The notes beneath the pieces are model-generated. The model saw nothing but the letters and a program-made list of their open reading frames with translations. It ran no database searches and had not been told where the DNA came from. A stretch of 64,000 nt of DNA from Lasiodiplodia sp. COLG20 (lineage: Eukaryota; Ascomycota; Dothideomycetes; Botryosphaeriales; Botryosphaeriaceae): positions 1,736,001 to 1,800,000 of the forward strand of contig VNWV01000002.1 in the NCBI GenBank assembly GCA_009801085.1. Direction: 5' to 3'. Below, piece by piece: positions 21,995-35,015 of this stretch (the first letter of the stretch is position 1; every line of letters starts with the position of its first letter). Both the position numbers and the translations under genes were made by a program.

Positions 21995-23182
21995 TGTGGC
22001 GCGGAGGGTCGGAGCTTTGATCAAGAGGTGGAAATAAGGTGGAATTAATTACAAAGGAATGGAATTGGCAATGAAGGTGGGGAGAGTGGGCGGTGCGGCG
22101 TGGAGGGGTTGATGGTGAAGGTACGGTGGTTCAGCGGGCCGCGAAGTTTTCTCGAGCGCGAGCTGCCGACAAGCGAGGGTATGTTGCATCACGTGATTAT
22201 TATCACGGATCTTGCTTGTAATGACTCCACCCTGACGGCACCTCAGGCCGGGGCTGACGATCATCGTGCCGAGAGCCAGGAAGTACATAGATCGTCAGGG
22301 CCCTATTACCAATGGCACATTAACTTCCGGCACTATGCAGGTCAGCCTGGCGATCCTGCACGACACTCCATTCAGCTTGCGAGGGTAAAGACAGGTCTTA
22401 TTTCAATGAAACAAAACTTTCTGACGGAATCTAGCTAGAATGATGACAAAGAGATGACGGCGCAGGGGAGCGAAAGACCATGATGCAATGACTACATAGG
22501 AAATCGTCCTGCCAGCCGTGAAGAAAACCAACCGGCATGCTGCGCCCTGCTAATGTGCGATCCAGCGCCGGAACCACCAATCACCAAAGCATATGCGTAG
22601 CAGGATGGAATCCAGAGAATCGAACCGTATGAAGCCCCATAACACCCTCCCAGATATGCTCCTACTCCAGCGACCGTGCTTTTCCTGCCCAGCAGACCAG
22701 GCCGATGAAGGACGTCTTGCCCGATCAGTAGAGATCTAAGCACGTGAATAAAGGAAAAAGGGGAGTCCCAAGGAACAGAACACCCGTGATAATGCAACAA
22801 CGCTACCGACAGCAGGCCAGGACAAAAATGCAGAAAAACGCATGAGGGGGAATCATTGCTGTATGCTGTAAATGAAACCACCTCCAAAGTGACCTGCAGG
22901 CCAGGGCGGCCATTGTGGAGTACGTCGCGCCATGACCATGAAACCCATGTCCCAGACGGGACCAGAAACAGAAACGAATACACTTGATCAAAACACCATG
23001 CAAATGTCTCGGGAATGACAGAAGACGTTGGGATCTCGAGAGGAAAAAAAAAAGGGGGGGGGAATAAACGAAACGATGAGAGGGAAGACAACGCCCATAC
23101 TCCGATCCACCCGTTCGCTAGAACTCCTCCAGTATCATGCACAACAGCATGAAAGAACAAAGAAATCAATCCATCTATGCAA
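21995..23182. other. Interval between mS45 promoter and Whi3-like 3' end
   Basis: Presumed mS45 promoter (right of 21994) and a long 3' UTR for the Whi3-like gene. Long minus-strand open frames at 22492-23169 look fortuitous. Contains an A9G9 run near 23044-23061. Confidence 0.4.
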
Positions 23183-24949
23183 TTAGCGACCCATCATGTA
23201 ATCAGAGTAGCCACCGGCCATGCTGCTGAACCCGCCGTTGGCCGTCGTTGAAGCCATGCCGCCGGTGAGAGGTTGGGTTCGCATGGCGTTGGGCGGTACC
23301 CCAAAGCCCCCGTTGGAGAACATGCCAAAGTTGGAAGATGCGTTCAGGCCGATCGGCGAGCTCATGCCAGGAGGGGTGAGGCCAGGCGGCGGCCCGGTTG
23401 CCGTAGTAAAGGTCTGGTTCATGCCAAATCCACTACCGATACCCGGCAGCGCATTGTGAGGCGTCATTGGCGTCGGAGGAATATTATTGCTGTTGTTCTG
23501 TCCGTTCCGCACGCCCAAAGGATTCTTGGAGAAACTCAGTCTGATCCCGCCCTTGACACTGTTGTGGAGAGGATGCCCGTAAAGTTCGTTCAAAGCCTTG
23601 GTAGCAAACGAAACGTCTTCAAATTCAACAAAACACATCGGGCCGTTTGCCTTGGTCCGGAAGCACAGTCTCTTGTAACCGCGTTGCTTGGAAAACATGG
23701 CCTTCAGCTCATCTTCTGACGTGTCGATGGGGAGATTGCCAACGTAGAGCGTGTTGCAGGGCGGGTTCTGATCAGCCGGATTGACTGGAGGATAGTTGTG
23801 CCTCTGGTAATGGTGTGGAGTCAGCTGATAGTTGGAGTTTGGTCCCATCGGCCCCATGGTTGATGACATGTTCTGTGGAGACATGGTTGTGATTGGCGGC
23901 CCAGGAGACTGCACGGGCCCAACAGAACGCGGTGAGGCGAAAGTTGACAAAGGAGGGGAAGTGAGCCCGGACGTTCCGCTAGTGGTATTCAACGAAAGGC
24001 TGGCAAAACGAGATACAGGTAGCGACGGCTGCGTGGTACGACGGGCCATGTTGGGTCCATTCTGACCGCTCCTCGCGTAGGCCACAGGGTCTTTGATCAG
24101 TTCACTCGTCTCGTCATCGCCCGCGTCATCGTTGATCAGCTGCTTGCTGAGGTTCTGCGTGGCTTCTCCGAACGCCTTGGTGCCGGTGGGGGATTTGGGC
24201 CCGAAAAGCCCGCCCTCGGGAATGGAGAACTCAGCGCCTCCGAGGCTCGAGGAGCCGTTTGGCGGAGACATTTTTTCCATGGACTGAAAGGTGCCGTTGA
24301 AGCGTGATGACTGGCGTCCGAGCGACGAGGCTGCCGAGGAAGTGGAACCCGAGGTCTGGCGGGTTGCGGTGCCATCGACCGTGTTGCGCCTGGCTCCGAT
24401 GGCGCCAGGAACGGTGTTGCTGGGAAGAAGCTCGACAATCATCTTCGCGTCATTTGCGGCATTGGCCTTCCCGTTGAGCCTATCTCTAGCCTCCTGCGCG
24501 CCCGCCAGGGTCCTGAACCGTGCGATTGCAGAGACGAAACCTTTGTCTTCAGTAAAATCCGCCTTGATGATCTCCGTGTTGATCAGGTCCTTTGCGAACA
24601 GGAGCATGCTGCGGACGGCCTCTTCGCTGGTGTTCCGCGGCAGCTTGCGCACCAGGACGGTGGTGGCATACTTCATGTCGGCGCTGCCGAGGGTGGGCTC
24701 CAGCTCGCTCAGCGAGAGCAGCGAAGACGGGCCGCTCTCCAGCGTCTTCCGCTCGCCGATGGGCGACAAAGTGTAGCTGTGGGACAGGGGGGCGGCCGTG
24801 GTGGAAAAGACGTCTGCCGTCATTGCTCCCGCGGAAAAAGGCAGCTTTGGCGGGGAGGACGAGGTGGAACTAAAGGAGCCGTGCAGGAACGGGCTGTTGG
24901 ACGAGAGATTGGACGGACTCGTGCTGCTCGAACTTGGCCCCGCGGCCAT
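23183..24949 (-). CDS. whi3: Whi3-like RNA-binding protein with two RRMs
   Basis: A single uninterrupted frame of 588 residues with ATG at 24949. The Ser-rich N terminus precedes a first RRM (about residues 92-175, around [17 protein letters not shown] and [18 protein letters not shown]). A long Ser/Gly/Pro low-complexity linker follows. The second RRM (about 400-475) has RNP2 NTLYVGNLP and the highly diagnostic [18 protein letters not shown] and [15 protein letters not shown]. This second RRM is the hallmark of yeast Whi3/Whi4 and filamentous-fungal orthologues, cytoplasmic mRNA-binding proteins that restrain Cln3 and form condensates. The C terminus is Gly/Asn/Met-rich, a likely condensation-prone tail. 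Orthology is inferred from these motifs. Confidence 0.9.
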   Translation of the reverse strand: MAAGPSSSSTSPSNLSSNSPFLHGSFSSTSSSPPKLPFSAGAMTADVFSTTAAPLSHSYTLSPIGERKTLESGPSSLLSLSELEPTLGSADMKYATTVLVRKLPRNTSEEAVRSMLLFAKDLINTEIIKADFTEDKGFVSAIARFRTLAGAQEARDRLNGKANAANDAKMIVELLPSNTVPGAIGARRNTVDGTATRQTSGSTSSAASSLGRQSSRFNGTFQSMEKMSPPNGSSSLGGAEFSIPEGGLFGPKSPTGTKAFGEATQNLSKQLINDDAGDDETSELIKDPVAYARSGQNGPNMARRTTQPSLPVSRFASLSLNTTSGTSGLTSPPLSTFASPRSVGPVQSPGPPITTMSPQNMSSTMGPMGPNSNYQLTPHHYQRHNYPPVNPADQNPPCNTLYVGNLPIDTSEDELKAMFSKQRGYKRLCFRTKANGPMCFVEFEDVSFATKALNELYGHPLHNSVKGGIRLSFSKNPLGVRNGQNNSNNIPPTPMTPHNALPGIGSGFGMNQTFTTATGPPPGLTPPGMSSPIGLNASSNFGMFSNGGFGVPPNAMRTQPLTGGMASTTANGGFSSMAGGYSDYMMGR

Positions 24950-27900
24950 GTCGTTCTTTGTGCGGCGTTAGCAGCGAGCGACAAAGACGGAAGCCGCGCG
25001 TAATTGAGGCTGTGGGACAAAGAAGGGACGGGTGGTCGGATGGAGCGATTTGTCGTCGTCGGCTGGCGATCTCGCCAAGGGAGAATGCAACGGGTGATGG
25101 CGATCGGCAGGCAGGCTGGAGAGGTGAGGTTCGCGATGCGATGCGACCCGACCGAGACACGGGCAGTTCGCAGGGCCGGCACGGGGAATGGGCGGCCGGA
25201 TGGGGAATCGGGCGCTAGCAGTCACCCGGCGTCGTCAGAGAGATGCGCATGCAGCAGCTGAGTGGTGGGCGTGGTCAGAGCGACGGGTGGTGTGGACGGA
25301 GAGCGTGTGGAGAGTGATGGGCGTGGTCGAGCGAGGGTCGAGCGCAGCTTGGACGTTGGGGCGCTTTTGGGGGGCCAGCCAAAGCTTCAGCGATAGCGGG
25401 ACGCGGGCTCGGGGCCAATGGGAGGGCGCAGTCTGCAGCGTTGGATCCGGAAGGACGAAGGGCGGGAGCGTGTGGGGGGAGCGAAGGGGCAGCGGGCAGG
25501 GAAAGGCAGCAGCACGCGGGCGAGTGCAGCGTGCGGTGCTGAGAGGGCGCGGCGCCAGCACCAGCACCAGGCCAGGCCAGCGCGGAGGCTGAGAGCTGCC
25601 GCTGCTTGGAGATAGCTGACACAAGAGGCGTGACTCGCCGGGCGCCGGGGTGGGCAGCAAAGCCACAGCGGGCTGGATTGGGCAGCGCGCGCGCCGATCG
25701 CAGACTCGACGTCGCGGCCGCGGATCCACGGGCGCGGCGGGGCGCGCTGCGCTCCGGGCTCGCTCGCGCTCCAAGGCTCGCCGTCGCACTCACAGCCATC
25801 TCGCATCCTTGCAGCCCGCGCGGCATCTTCCTGGCCTCATCCCAGGAACTGCACGCTGCAAGGTTGCCGCGACCAACGTTCGCAGCCCCCGGCCCCGCGG
25901 CGAATCACCGCCCCGGGCCCGTCGGCAGACCAGCCGCCGCGCCTTGACTCATCAAGCTCATGATAAACTCTCGCGACTCGCCGGTGATCGCGGCGCAAAA
26001 GCAGCTAGCTGCCCGCGTGGAGACACGACCACCGCCCAAGGCACGTTTCGAAATCCCAAACCGTTGTCCCAGAGCCGCATCCACCGCACGTGAAGACGCA
26101 GCCTGCGCCGGCGACGCCTCGCTGACCAGCCGTCCCGCCTTCGCCAATGGCGCTCCAGCCGGCCCGCGTCGCGCACAACGGCAGTGAGGCACAGCCCGCC
26201 CGCCGGCGCCTGCTCGTCCCTGGCCGCCGGCTCTCTAACGACTTTGCTTTTGATCGGAGATCACAGGAAAACAACACCCTGCAACGTGGCAGGCCCGGCA
26301 GGGCGAGTGCGACCACACCCAGTCGAGCCGACACCAGCCGGCACTCGATCTGCCCGTGTAACCCGTTTCATCCCCCGTAGCACAAGCTGACGCCTGCCGC
26401 CTGTTCAAGCCAGTACACGGCATGTCCTTGTGTTCAGCCGCGGTACTTCTCAGCCTCGCCTGGCGGTCCCGGAGCGGGCCCGAGTACATACGCTGGAATG
26501 TGTCCTTGTTTGTTTCGATAAGGGCACGCTGCCCGAACCGCCGGGACCAAATGAGATCGCCCTGCACTATCTTTGTGCTCCAGCATTTCTTTTCTGGCGG
26601 TTTGAGAAGGCTGACACCCTACGGCTTTAGAAATCTCTAGCCGTGCTGCAAGGAAGCAGCTCTCCGCGATCTCGCGCGTTCCATATGCACCCAAGATCGA
26701 GATGTGTTTTTTCCTATACACTGTTACGCAGGTCGCGGTCAGCTGATTTGAAAACGCCCTATGTCAGCCGTGCTAAGGCCTCGTCAAGCATACCTACGCG
26801 AGCCCTCTCACATGGCAACGGTTCATCGTTGGTGTGGCTTTCAGATGCAAAAGCTTCATGGGGTTATGTACGCTCCCGCTCAAGGGTCCCAAAACAGGGA
26901 TGCCTCCAGCGACTAATATGCCGGCGATCTCGCGTCTTTTCTAGGCGCAGTGGACGACTGGTCTGGCTCGCTTTTGGAAACAGCTTCCCAAGAAAAGTAT
27001 CCTCCTCGCGCGGCAGTTAGATTTCGGTCCTTCAAGGTTCGTCCCTGCTGGGATCCAACCTCCTCGTGCGCAAGGGCTTACGTCTTGAATCAGACCTCAC
27101 TCGTCGGATCGGCAGCCATTGCGGGGTCAGGCTGTCCTTGTCGTATCCGCGCAGACGGACCTGTGTCTGGAACGGTCGTAGTTCGGGACCGTGACTCTGC
27201 AGCGGATTCCTCAGCGAACCTCTCGTATTGTGTCAACTGCACGTCACAAGTCATGTTAACATAAATCTACAGCTTGCTCCACTTTATCAAGCCAACGCTT
27301 ATGAGGATGCAGCACCTCTGCTGCAATCGCGTCCATACCTGCGCTAAGTCCGGCCTTGATTCTGCCGTCGATCCATCAGCTAGTCTAGCCGCGCTTGGCT
27401 GCGCATCGCAGCACTCGAGCCAAGCTCGACAAGCCCTCCGAAAGGGGTGTCTCATACTCCGCGCTTGAAAAATGCAATGATTCTGATCGGACAGAAACTT
27501 GCGCCGTCGCCGCTACCGCACCACCACACGACATTAGGATAGTCTCGAGGGACGCATAACCCCAGTGGATCCACGTTTGTCCATGCAAAAGCTGTCCTTG
27601 CTCGTCATAGGTTTTCTCCGATGAAGTCTACAATATGCTTTTCCACTCCGAAGCGCCGGCCGAGAGTCGGCGTCGGCGAGTCTGCCGACAGGGCAGCCGT
27701 CTATATGAACGGCAAAGCAAGATTTCCGCATACCTTGCTGCATCTCGGGGACCACCGACAGGTCTCGCACGCCAGGCCATGCGGGTCACGCCCACCACTT
27801 GCGAGCCTTGTGTGGCAGCAGGGTTGCAAGGCCGCGATGTGCCTGAAATGGATTCCATAGCGAATGGCCGTGGGGAGCGAGCCAATCGAAGGTGGCACAG

Positions 27901-30900
27901 ACAACCGGCAAAGCCTTACAAGCGAATAGGCCGCAACCATTGAACCCGTTCACCCGTCACACCCCTTTCACCTTAGCATCGGGCGCCCCACAAGCCTTTT
28001 TGCAGGGAATAGCAGCCCGCTGGAGACGGCCCCGGGGACTCGTGACACGGACCAATGGGCTTTTTTGGGTCAGCCATCCCGCTACCAGCATGCTCCTCCT
28101 CTAGCGGCGGGCCGAGGCGTGTGTGCCTGCCGAGTCATGGACCACTTACTCTCTTCCTTTATTATTGCTGGGGGGGCAGTGCGTGGGTTGCCAATGGCAG
28201 AGTGTCACTTGATGTAGGCTCAACCTGTTCCACCCTCGATGTGCGTTCGTTGGGACCCTAAATCAAGCGCGGGAGCGTGGCACAAGTACTATGGCTGTAC
28301 ATTACTTACGTGCATACACGACCGCTCCCGCTTCGATTGCGTTCCCGCGACAGGTGGCTTGTTGTCTATGTTGCTCTGCTGCACATGCCACTTGACCATC
28401 ACCATCCTCTCGGCAACTGCAACGTTCACTACCGTCGGCCTTTGAGACATGACAGCCTGGATGAAAGCCGGCTAAGCGCCCAATCTACCGGGCCTTTCCT
28501 TAGCTATCCGCCCTGCCCTATTCTGCATGCAGGGATGATCTCAAAAGCTTCTCAAAGGATCACATATGCATAGCTACCATCTCACACCTCCTTTTGTCCG
28601 AAGCGAGAGCCAACCGAGACGAGCCGTACTTGGGTCGAAGAATTGAACCATTCAGCGGCACTATTCCCGTGCACCTTCTTGTCTGACAAGCAGCCAGGAT
28701 TGATACGGCCATCCACTGTGACTGGTCATGACCAGGAACATTAATCCCCCCCCACCCATGCCAAGCCCCTTCCTTCCCAACTGAATCTAAGACACTGCGA
28801 GACCTGTCTCAGAAATAAATCAAAAAAAATCACCCGAGAATCTTCTTTTTGCCTCATTATTTTCTCCGTGCCCACTCAGACTTTATCTGCTTTTTCCCGG
28901 TGCTACAACGGTCTAGACTTGTGGGGATAGACCGGGACGGGTATGGGTCGGCGTTCGACATCAACACTTCATTTGGAGGGTATCTCTCGTCGTCACTGCT
29001 TATGATTGACTATACATAGCATTGAGGCGGTGAGTCGCTCAATGGCTTTTTTGTCTTGCAGCCACTTTTTAGGCAGCTGTGTGCGAGTTTTACCCTCCAT
29101 TATGTTTTTCTTTTTGTTTCATTTTTAGCACCTCGCGATGGTATCCCCATGCACAACACCAACAACACGCCCACGTTTATACATGGATCCGGCTAGTTCC
29201 TTGCATCATCCGCCTACGTGTCACGAGTCCCGCTTCGCGCAACGATGAGGCTTTCGCCGATTATTTCAGGCTGTCGCCGTCGCTTTGTTCGCCCAACCGC
29301 TTGGCAGGGCCGCAGCAGCCTGACGCCCGCCGAACCGGTGGCACGGTATCTCCGGGGAAATAAGGCTGGTGATGTGCTTTGGGTATGAATCTGGGCCGTA
29401 TGCGGCATCACGGCGTAAGTAAGAATAGGAGCTGTTGTAGGCGACCAGGCGGCAAGAGCATCCAGAGACACTCAAAACCCGATTTCATAACCTTAGCAAG
29501 TGGTTCCTAATAGTGATGACAACCCATCCCCGGCTCCCTCGATGCTCTGCGTACTTCTTAGCTATTACAGAAGCTTGGTCTTTGGTCACTTTTATTGAAA
29601 CAGAGCATCCTTGCCTGCGCGGGTAGCTGAGTCTCAATATACGGATGTATTTGTACAAATGTAGAACTTGCATCTTTGTCTACATCTCTGCTTCAACTGA
29701 CCATGAAGTATTGTCTTATTGCTTCGTCTTGCATTGCCTGGCCGGATGGGAGTGGTTTGGGAACATTATTTGTGCTTGCAGAACAGCATTTGTGTTGTGA
29801 AGTACCATAGATGTTCTGAAAAAAAAAAAAACGATGCAGCGGTTTATGAAAAAAAAAAAAAGATCTGTTAATACGAACAGTTGGATATGATGTGCAGATG
29901 CGAATATGTAAGCTTGAAGCATATTTGTGTGCGAACATTTCTTCTAACTGCCCATGAATAAAAATATTGAAGTGCACATCTATTAAATAATACTACTCCA
30001 ATAAAAAAAATACGAAGAGCAAGTACATCACTCGGTAGTTATTTATAGTATATTGCACCCACCACCATTCGGACGATTTTCCGAATTCTTGGGGACGTTA
30101 TCGCATGGATTCGCCTAGGCCATTCTGAATAATCCTCAATCAGCACGTGAGAGCTTGTTCATGTACGGGTACCATCACATGCACTAAGGTGGAGCGACTT
30201 TGCATGTGGCGTAGGCAGGTTTGGTGGCTGCATGTGATAATGAAGATAAGGAACGGCGCTGAAAATGGAAAGGGAAGAAAAATTGTGGCTTGGGATAAGA
30301 CCTGTAGGGCGGGGATGGCGCATGCCGGAAGCGTTCATGAATTCGATAAGGACTTTGTGAAAATGGGGCTTAGTGCCGAAAAAAAAAAATAATACAGAGC
30401 AAAATAGATAAAATGGCGCGAGGTAGACTTCGAGAACAACCTAATGGAACAAAAAGACAATTCATCGCGTGTTGCTTACATATGCGCAAACCTCGTCGAA
30501 GGGAGATCGCCAGGAACTTCCCATGCCCACCCTCTCGTGTATGCAACCGGTCGGGTGCGGGCCGCGCGTTAAAGCCGCCGGTTAGTTCGGGGGCGCTGTC
30601 GTGTTCACCCCAAAGATACGAAGCGGTGATGGTCCCAGCCGAATGATTGGGGAAAGGTGCTGTGGGGCCGTGCTGCTTGGTTAGGAAAGAGAAATATTGG
30701 GCTTGCGTGAGCGGGTGACTGCTGCGGTGAGTAGGTGGTCCTAAGGCGCGATCGGATGGGGGCCGGCACAGGCAGGTCCTCCGCACCGCATAGTGGAGGA
30801 ATGATTGATTGCGGTTCACCGGTACGGACGAAAAGCTTACTCCATCCTGGGCCCAATGGGAACCTTGCGGTGGGAACGGCGGGAAACTTTCATTGGATTG

Positions 30901-32610
30901 TGTCAGAGAGAGCTACATATCATGTCGGGGGTGGTGTTAATCTGTTTTGGAGCTTGTTGATTGATATTCGGCCCTCTCCGCGGCATTATTATTAATCGAC
31001 ACGCTTTCGCGACCGTGGCAAGCCGAAGGTGGGAGGGGAGCTGTTGTTGGAGTGTGTTGTCTTGGAATGGAGCGAGCGTAAGCCAGAGGGAGGCACCTAC
31101 ACCAACTCACGCGACGACCTCCCCTTCTCCCCAATCCGCGGTCCTGGGCGCAGATCATACATGCATGAGACCACTGGACTTTTCCTGCTTTCCCCCCCTC
31201 CCTCCTCCTGTTCGCCATGAATCAGGAAGCGAGACGGCAACTGGGAGCGGGGGTGGATGCTTTCCCTGCAATTTTGAATCAGCGACCAGCAAGTACCCCT
31301 CTGCGCGGCTGTCGTCCGTGCAAACATATATAACCTTTCTTATTTGAGTTGTAGTGGCTGGTAGCGCCGCCGGCGGTCACCCACCACACAGTTCGTGGGG
31401 GAGTTTCAACGTGAGTAGGAGCGCAATCCCTGGACTGTGACTATGAGAAAAACAACGATTGGGGTATTTGGCGGCTGTATTGTGCCATCCACGTCTTTAT
31501 CCCGGCAGGCTGACTCCATCGCTGACCAACACGGCGGGCCAATAAGCAAGAAGGATGAATAAAGTGCCACCCAGAGGACCGGTGATTCGGGACCACCCAA
31601 GCCCAGCGCTGGCTCCACTGCCGTGATCCAGCATGGAAAACTCGAAATATCACATGCTGTGGGCCAATGCTTGGGTGCTGTCTTACATGCATATGGGAGA
31701 TCTTATTGAATTTCCGTTAACGGTCGGGATGGAGGAGGCCAAGCGAAACGTTTGATCATCAATAGCCCCCCACCTAACGCCGACCTCGGGTTATCGCGCA
31801 TTTCCCAAACAGTCGATCCATCCAGCCCCGCGGTATCAAGTTCTTCGACGCGTGGCCAACCGTCTCATGTTTTATCCGGACGCTGGATCCCATGCGCTTG
31901 ACGGGCAGATCCGTGAATGGGCTCGTGACCATATCTCCTGCTGGTTCGGCGGGAAGAACGTTTCGTTGGGAGTCCAAAGTCCGAACTCCGTCGGTTGAAC
32001 GTGGGCGGACGTCAATGATCGCTGGTCCAGCTTTTGGTCTCCGGTCTAAAGCCGTCAGTCAACAGCAACACCCGTCAAGACTCAAAACAACACGTTCAGT
32101 AACAAAGCTGGGAGGTTAGTGCTCGAAAACTCTCTCAACATCAGCAGTCGAATCAAATGTGAACGTCACATTTGCGTCCGGATGTTAAATTCGGCATCCC
32201 ATGGAAATTCCTAATTTGTTCAGTCAGCTGCCCAGGAGAGGAAATCTCCGTCTGTCACCCGGATGGTTCCAGAGAGAACAAAGGATCATTCCTAACCCGA
32301 GATCAAGGTACTCTTGAAACAGTTTTGACACTTCGAATGAAACGGCGAAGAGCGTGACGACCCCTAGGCTTGCTGTACTGTTCTCAGCAATGCTAACGGA
32401 TTTTCCTTCTCTATCGATTTTTGCTGGTTGCTTACTCTCCAGAAGAGCCAGTGTATGGACTGGGTAAGAGAAGTCTAAATCTATACTCACTCTACCTTCT
32501 CATCTTATAGGTTGTTCCAGCTTCGAACATGTTTTTCAACACACCCGAGCACCAGGTCGGAGAGCTAGGACTCCCCAGTGCTCAGTCGGCACACCATCAG
32601 GTGTCCCACC
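24950..32610. other. 7.6 kb region without a supported gene
   Basis: The right-hand 1-1.5 kb next to 24950 is very GC-rich and is probably the 5' leader and promoter of the Whi3-like gene. From 26.5 to 32.6 kb, frames are short, lack family resemblance and overlap on both strands. Small A tracts occur at 29820-29863 and 30380. A possible half copy of the palindromic repeat lies at about 32161-32190 (TTTGCGTCCGGATG). I see no transposase, rRNA or tRNA. Confidence 0.45.
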
Positions 32611-33405
32611 TCAATTCATCCAGCCCTCGAGCAGCTCCGGAGGCGCGTCCTTGATCAAGACGTGGACGTGGTCGACTCCCCTCACGCTCTGCAGCTGAGC
32701 CCAATTTTTGAACCACAACACCCTCTCCCCCTTGGCCTGCTCCCCCAGCGGCACCCTAAACTTTGCCGTCACGAAGTCCTCGACCTGGCCTCTCGCGCGG
32801 TCCGTCAGGTCGCCGTCCTCGGGCTTCAGGTCCAGCGGCGTCTTCAGCCAGACGCAGATGTGCACGATGCCCGGGTCGAGGCCGTAGGGCCAGTCGTTGC
32901 GCAGGACGAGGAAGTCGTCCGGGTGCGCAAAGGGCGTCGCGTCGGCGCACGCGAAGGCGATGCCCTGCACCTCGTCCTGGACCGCCGGCGTCCAGCGCAG
33001 GCGCTCGCGCAGCAGGTAGTTGGTGATGGAGCCGAAGCGGCGGCGCACGTCGGTGGTCCAGTCGAGGTAGGCGCGCGTCTGCGACGGGCTGCGCGTCAGC
33101 AGGTGCAGGTCGTTGGCGGCGATCAGCTGGCGCAGGGACGCCCACGAGTGCGGGGTGAAGTGGTCGTCGGACGGCAGCGCGAGGATGCGCTTGTCGAGGT
33201 CCGTCAGGTGCGGGAAGGCCGCCAGGTAGTCGGCTACGGTTTTGGTGGTGGCATTGATGTTGCCGTCGCTTGCCGCCGAGCCCGAGGTAGAAGTGAGTAC
33301 CGGTGCCGCCGGCTGTTGTTTCGCGGCGAGTTGCTGATGATGGGCTGGAGGTGGCGTGACCAGAACTGCGGCGGGCGTGCAGTCGCTGATGTCGCCGGGC
33401 GCCAT
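32611..33405 (-). CDS. GlcNAc-induced protein Gig1-like (DUF3605)
   Basis: 264 residues from ATG 33405, intronless. After a 60-residue low-complexity N terminus, the DUF3605 region starts at DYLAAFPHLTDLDKRILALP. Its conserved end includes FLVLRNDWPYGLDPGIVHIC, VWLKTPLD and RVLWFKNWAQLQSVRGVDHVHVL. This matches the family containing Candida GIG1 (induced by N-acetylglucosamine) and many filamentous-fungal proteins; the biochemical role is not known. The frame extends upstream with no other ATG in good context except 85 codons away, so the start is a choice. The gene is head-to-head with cytochrome-b5 reductase, separated by 427 bp. Confidence 0.82.
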   Translation of the reverse strand: MAPGDISDCTPAAVLVTPPPAHHQQLAAKQQPAAPVLTSTSGSAASDGNINATTKTVADYLAAFPHLTDLDKRILALPSDDHFTPHSWASLRQLIAANDLHLLTRSPSQTRAYLDWTTDVRRRFGSITNYLLRERLRWTPAVQDEVQGIAFACADATPFAHPDDFLVLRNDWPYGLDPGIVHICVWLKTPLDLKPEDGDLTDRARGQVEDFVTAKFRVPLGEQAKGERVLWFKNWAQLQSVRGVDHVHVLIKDAPPELLEGWMN

Positions 33406-33832
33406 GATTGCGGAGGAAGTGGAGCCTTCACGTCTTGTTGGGGCAGTGAGAACGCGAGTACCAAGCTGTCTACATCGTGAGTCGGTGAAAACCAACACAG
33501 TCGGGAGGATTACCGCGTACGGGCTGCCTTGTACCCCGCGAGCAGTGATGAATTGATGGCGGCAGGCGGAAATGCCCCGCGCTGGCTCTTCGCCGGATCT
33601 CCTTGCCCAAAGCGTTGAAGGGGTCCTCGGGCGGATTTTCCCCACACCAGCTTTTCGCGTGAGCTCAACGTCGGCAGCATTCGCCGGCCAAGCCCGCCGA
33701 ACTTAAGAACGAACACCACGCCCCACCACCTTGTGTCCTCTCGCGCGTGCTCTCTCCAACTTCTCTCTCCCTCAGACCTTTGCTCCTAGCAGCTCCTACA
33801 CCTCACCAATCCCCATCAATCGCCCGTTCGCC
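33406..33832. promoter_or_regulatory. Shared promoter region, Gig1-like / cytochrome-b5 reductase
   Basis: 427 bp lie between the two divergent start codons, so promoters of both genes must be within it or overlap. A C/T-rich tract (about 33750-33820) directly precedes the b5-reductase ATG, as is common in ascomycete core promoters. No specific factor site was identified. Confidence 0.5.
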
Positions 33833-35015
33833 ATGTCGGGAGCGCTCGCGCCGCAATACGTGCACGGCGTGTACATTCCCTCCGCCCTCTTGATTGTCGG
33901 CACCGCCATTATCAACACGGCATGGATTCCCTTCGCCGTCGCCATTGCCGCTCTTCTCGGCGGCTGGAAGGTCTACAGCAACCGTACGCCCACCCTCCTC
34001 CCCCGCCGCCTTCATCCGCAGAAGCTTGCGCTCCGAAATCGGTCAAAAACACCAAGCTGACAATCAAAATCAATTGCTATCGCAGAACCCCGCAAGGTGC
34101 TCAAGCCCGACGTTTTCCAGGAGTTTGAGCTCAAGGAGAAGACCATCCTCTCTCACAACACCGCCATGTAAGCCTTTCCATCTCCCGAAGCACCCGTTCC
34201 GCCTGCGCCGCAACTCGAATCATTCGACCGCCCACCGCCTCCCCCCGCTAACCAAAAACCGCCACACAGCTACCGCTTCGCCCTCCCGCGTCCTACCGAC
34301 ATCCTCGGCCTCCCCATCGGCCAGCACATCAGCATCGCGGCAACTCTCCCGGGGCAGCCCAAGGAAGTCGTGCGCTCGTACACGCCCATCTCCTCCGATC
34401 TCGACCTGGGCCGCGTCGACCTGCTGATCAAGGCGTACCCGACGGGCAACATCTCCAAGTATGTGGCAGGGCTGGCGATCGGCGAGAAGATCAAGGTGCG
34501 CGGCCCCAAGGGCGCCATGGTCTACACGCCCAACATGGTGCGCCACTTCGGCATGATCGCGGGCGGCACCGGCATCACGCCCATGCTGCAGGTCATCAAG
34601 GCCATCCACCGCGGCCGCGCCAGCGGCGACCGCACTCAGGTCGACCTCATCTTCGCCAACGTCAACGAGGACGACATCCTGCTCCGCGAGGACCTCGACG
34701 CCCTGGCCGCCAAGGACGACGGCATCCGCGTCCACTACGTCCTGAACAACCCGCCCGAGGGCTGGACTGGCGGCGTCGGCTTCGTGACTGCCGACATGAT
34801 CAAGGTGCGTTTTTACCGGATAACCGCTGTTTTTTTTGGTCGGAATATCGCTGACTTGCTGCTAGGCCAAGCTCCCCGCTCCCGCAAAGGACGTCAAGGT
34901 CCTCATCTGCGGTCCTCCCCCCATGGTCAGCGCCATGAAGAAGGCCGCCGAGTCCCTTGGCTTCGACAAGGCCAGGCCTGTTAGTAAGCTCGAGGACCAG
35001 GTCTTCTGCTTCTAA
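33833..35015 (+). CDS. cbr1: NADH-cytochrome b5 reductase 1
   Basis: Exons 33833-33983, 34086-34167, 34270-34804 and 34866-35015 give 305 residues. A single hydrophobic anchor lies near the N terminus ([16 protein letters not shown]...[11 protein letters not shown]). The FAD-binding motif is RSYTPISSD, and a GKISxxx-like segment reads [11 protein letters not shown]. The NADH-binding part contains [15 protein letters not shown] and [16 protein letters not shown], ending in CF as is usual. The enzyme passes electrons from NADH to cytochrome b5 at the ER or outer mitochondrial membrane, for fatty-acid desaturation, sterol synthesis and diphthamide formation. Two of the introns are exactly 102 bp, which is chance or reflects duplication. 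Confidence 0.95.

Noticed and set aside
22492..23169. 225-codon minus-strand frame just downstream of the Whi3-like gene
   Set aside because: No family resemblance and typical of a 3' UTR. Not connected to the Whi3 frame by a convincing splice.
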